Source: Acidobacteriaceae bacterium
GTDB taxonomy: Bacteria; Acidobacteriota; Terriglobia; Terriglobales; Acidobacteriaceae
Direction of reading: 5' to 3'
Assembly (NCBI GenBank): GCA_027449965.1
Contig: DAIDKP010000015.1
Location: forward strand, 1 to 64,000
DNA: 64,000 bases
The translations under genes and the position numbers were made by a program. The notes under the pieces were generated by a model. That model ran no database searches, was not told where the DNA came from, and saw only the letters and a list, made by a program, of their open reading frames with translations. Of the stretch, positions 62,439 through 64,000 are shown in pieces; the stretch's first letter is position 1, and each line of letters starts with the position of its first letter.

Positions 62439-64000
62439 ATGCGTACAAGCTTCAAGTGTGGCCTTCAACTGGTAGGACCACTACAATCAGTCGTTCATCG
62501 TGCGGTCCATCGACTGGATGCACGGAATCGCGATTCTTCCTCTCGCTTCACAGCGCTTCTGAGCGTGATGGTCTGCGCTTTGTTGCTGGGAGCTACTTTC
62601 CTTGGTGGCGCTCACCTCGCCAGCGCGCAGGAGTTCCGCGGAACCATCTCCGGCACGGTCATGGACTCCAGCGGAGCCGTCATCCCCGGCGCGGCCATCA
62701 CCGTTCGCGAGGTCAACACCGGCACCGTCAATCACACGGTCAGCGATGCAGCCGGGCAGTATGTGGTTCCGTTCCTGTTACCGGGTGAATATGTGATCAA
62801 CGCGACGGCAAACGGCTTCCAGTCGATCGAGCGAAAGGGCGTTCCGCTCCAGTCGCAGCAACATGCGGTCATCGATCTCAAGATGTCGGTCGGCGCGGCA
62901 ACGCAGTCGGTCACGGTCACCGGCGCGCCCCCTCAGTTGAATACATCCGATGCCTCAGTGGGTTCGGTCATCGATACGCAGTCTGTCGCGGATCTGCCGC
63001 TGAACGGACGCACGCCGACAACGCTGGCCGAACTGACGCCAGGCGTCATCAACACTGCGGCGCCACAGCAGATTCATCCTTTTGACAACAATGCGGGCAA
63101 CTCGTGGTCGATGGGTGGAACGCCCAATCAGGTGAGCGAGGTGCTGCTGGATGGTTCTCCTGACCTCACGCTGCTGGGTGCTCTGGCGTATGCGCCGACG
63201 GAAGACTCAGTGTCCGAGGTTTCCGTTCGTCCGTTTGACACCGACGCCAGCTTTGGCCACACCATTGGCGGTGTTGTGAACCTGGTCACGAAGAGCGGCA
63301 CCAACGAGTATCATGGCACCGCCTATGAGTTCGGTCAGATCTCCGGCATCGATGCAAACACCTACTTCAACAATCGTGCCAACAAGCCGACTCCGGTCTT
63401 TCACTTCAATCAGTACGGTCTCACCTTTGGCGGTCCTGTGCGAATTCCCAAACTCTACGACGGGCGCAACAAGCTGCTCTTCTTCTTTGCCTTTGAAGGG
63501 TTGAAGGATTCCACCCCAAACACGGCTACGCTGACCGTACCCACGGACAGCGATCCGCTGCTGGGCAGCTCCTCTGGCGGTGAACGCGCGGGTGACTTCT
63601 ATCAGACGCTGGCTGCGGGTTGCCCTGCTGGATTTGCCAACGATCCGGGTTCAGCGGCGGCCATGTGCAATCCAAGCGGCAAGAACACCAGCCCCTATCT
63701 GGATCCCAACCAGCTTTATAACCCGTATCAGGTCACGGTCAACGGTTCGTCCTACACCCGCGCACCGATCCTGAAAAACCAGATCACCAGCGCGGGTCCG
63801 CTCAACTCCATCGCGCAGGCGTATCTGAAGCTGTTTCCGTCTCCCAACAACACCTCCGGTGCAGCGGCCGACGGCCAGGACAACTACATTGCCAACGCGC
63901 CGAGCATTGACAACTACGACAACGAATTCGGGCGTCTGGATTACAACGTCAACGCGGCCGATCATATCTTCTTTGACATTCGCCACAACTATCGCTCGCA
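62439..64000 (+). CDS. TonB-dependent receptor with carboxypeptidase-regulatory domain, 3' part missing
   Basis: An open frame from ATG 62439 to the window end, 520 residues visible; AAAGGA lies upstream. A long basic N-terminus (about 40 residues) leads into the signal segment ALLSVMVCALLLGATFLGGAHLASAQE. The CarboxypepD_reg domain (GTISGTVMDSSGAVIPGAAITVRE) is followed by the plug (DLPLNGRTPTTLAELTPGV, VNLVTKSGTNEYHGTAYEF) and the start of the barrel (FGGPVRIPKLYDGRNKLLFFFAFEGLK). DLPLNGR and the KSGTN-HG motif are hallmarks of the Oar-like family, typically about 1100-1200 residues long in Acidobacteria. The ligand is unknown. It differs from the receptor at 20293-23043 in plug sequence. 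Confidence 0.9.
   Translation, partial: MRTSFKCGLQLVGPLQSVVHRAVHRLDARNRDSSSRFTALLSVMVCALLLGATFLGGAHLASAQEFRGTISGTVMDSSGAVIPGAAITVREVNTGTVNHTVSDAAGQYVVPFLLPGEYVINATANGFQSIERKGVPLQSQQHAVIDLKMSVGAATQSVTVTGAPPQLNTSDASVGSVIDTQSVADLPLNGRTPTTLAELTPGVINTAAPQQIHPFDNNAGNSWSMGGTPNQVSEVLLDGSPDLTLLGALAYAPTEDSVSEVSVRPFDTDASFGHTIGGVVNLVTKSGTNEYHGTAYEFGQISGIDANTYFNNRANKPTPVFHFNQYGLTFGGPVRIPKLYDGRNKLLFFFAFEGLKDSTPNTATLTVPTDSDPLLGSSSGGERAGDFYQTLAAGCPAGFANDPGSAAAMCNPSGKNTSPYLDPNQLYNPYQVTVNGSSYTRAPILKNQITSAGPLNSIAQAYLKLFPSPNNTSGAAADGQDNYIANAPSIDNYDNEFGRLDYNVNAADHIFFDIRHNYRS

Overview
The window looks like a stretch of chromosome from an acidobacterium (Acidobacteriota, probably Terriglobia/Acidobacteriaceae). 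This is inferred from moderately GC-rich DNA, large TonB-dependent receptors that carry an N-terminal carboxypeptidase-regulatory domain, many secreted carbohydrate and peptide hydrolases, an MlaE/MlaF pair, and a complete rod-shape operon. I see no phage, insertion sequence, CRISPR array or rRNA. Nearly all the DNA is coding. Most long reading frames antisense to the genes listed are codon-bias shadows. Coordinates with a corrected start are explained in the entries.

Layout. 1-1,200: end of a monooxygenase-like gene, a small acidic protein and tRNA-Ser(GGA). 1,385-13,250: secreted GH2 and GH3 glycosidases, a PNPOx-like flavoprotein, glutaryl-CoA dehydrogenase, an MlaF/MlaE lipid transporter pair, an MFS exporter and a HAD phosphatase. 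13,314-20,100: aminotransferase, glyoxalase-II-like hydrolase, threonine deaminase (ilvA) preceded by what looks like a peptide-coding transcription attenuator, an MscS-type channel, tRNA-Leu(GAG), secG and an isocitrate-lyase-family enzyme. 20,293-24,944: a TonB receptor, a small CxxC/HxH membrane peptide and a secreted protein of unknown function. 24,956-29,831: ntrX-ntrY-like two-component pair and alanine dehydrogenase. 30,001-37,010: rimP-nusA-infB and an M16 peptidase. 37,127-48,318: rlmN, then mreB-mreC-mreD-mrdA-rodA and an RNase E/G gene. 48,501-57,567: beta-barrel protein, two small proteins, secreted Xaa-Pro peptidase, tig-clpP-clpX, aldose epimerase and family-5 uracil-DNA glycosylase. 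57,569-64,000: a tandem pair of uncharacterised secreted paralogs, a secreted amidohydrolase plus isoaspartyl peptidase, and the start of a second TonB receptor.

How the genes fit together. The core blocks (transcription/translation factors, proteostasis, cell shape plus RNase) are classical bacterial modules. Around them is a periplasmic and outer-membrane scavenging repertoire (GH2, GH3, epimerase, prolidase-type and isoaspartyl peptidases, TonB receptors), as expected for an oligotrophic soil heterotroph.

The most unusual signals are: a leader peptide with clustered Ile/Thr codons, antiterminator and terminator before ilvA; an RNase E/G whose S1 domain is split by about 490 residues of disordered sequence with a duplicated LPGESLAR motif; an NtrX-like regulator without the GAFTGA loop; an MlaF ATPase with Ser in place of the Walker B catalytic Glu; a His-rich N-terminal extension on trigger factor; a cluster of palindromes in gene-free DNA at 4,115-4,197; and the tandem KRILG-MPNYRAVSAG paralogs. 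All calls come from reading the sequence; no database search was run.
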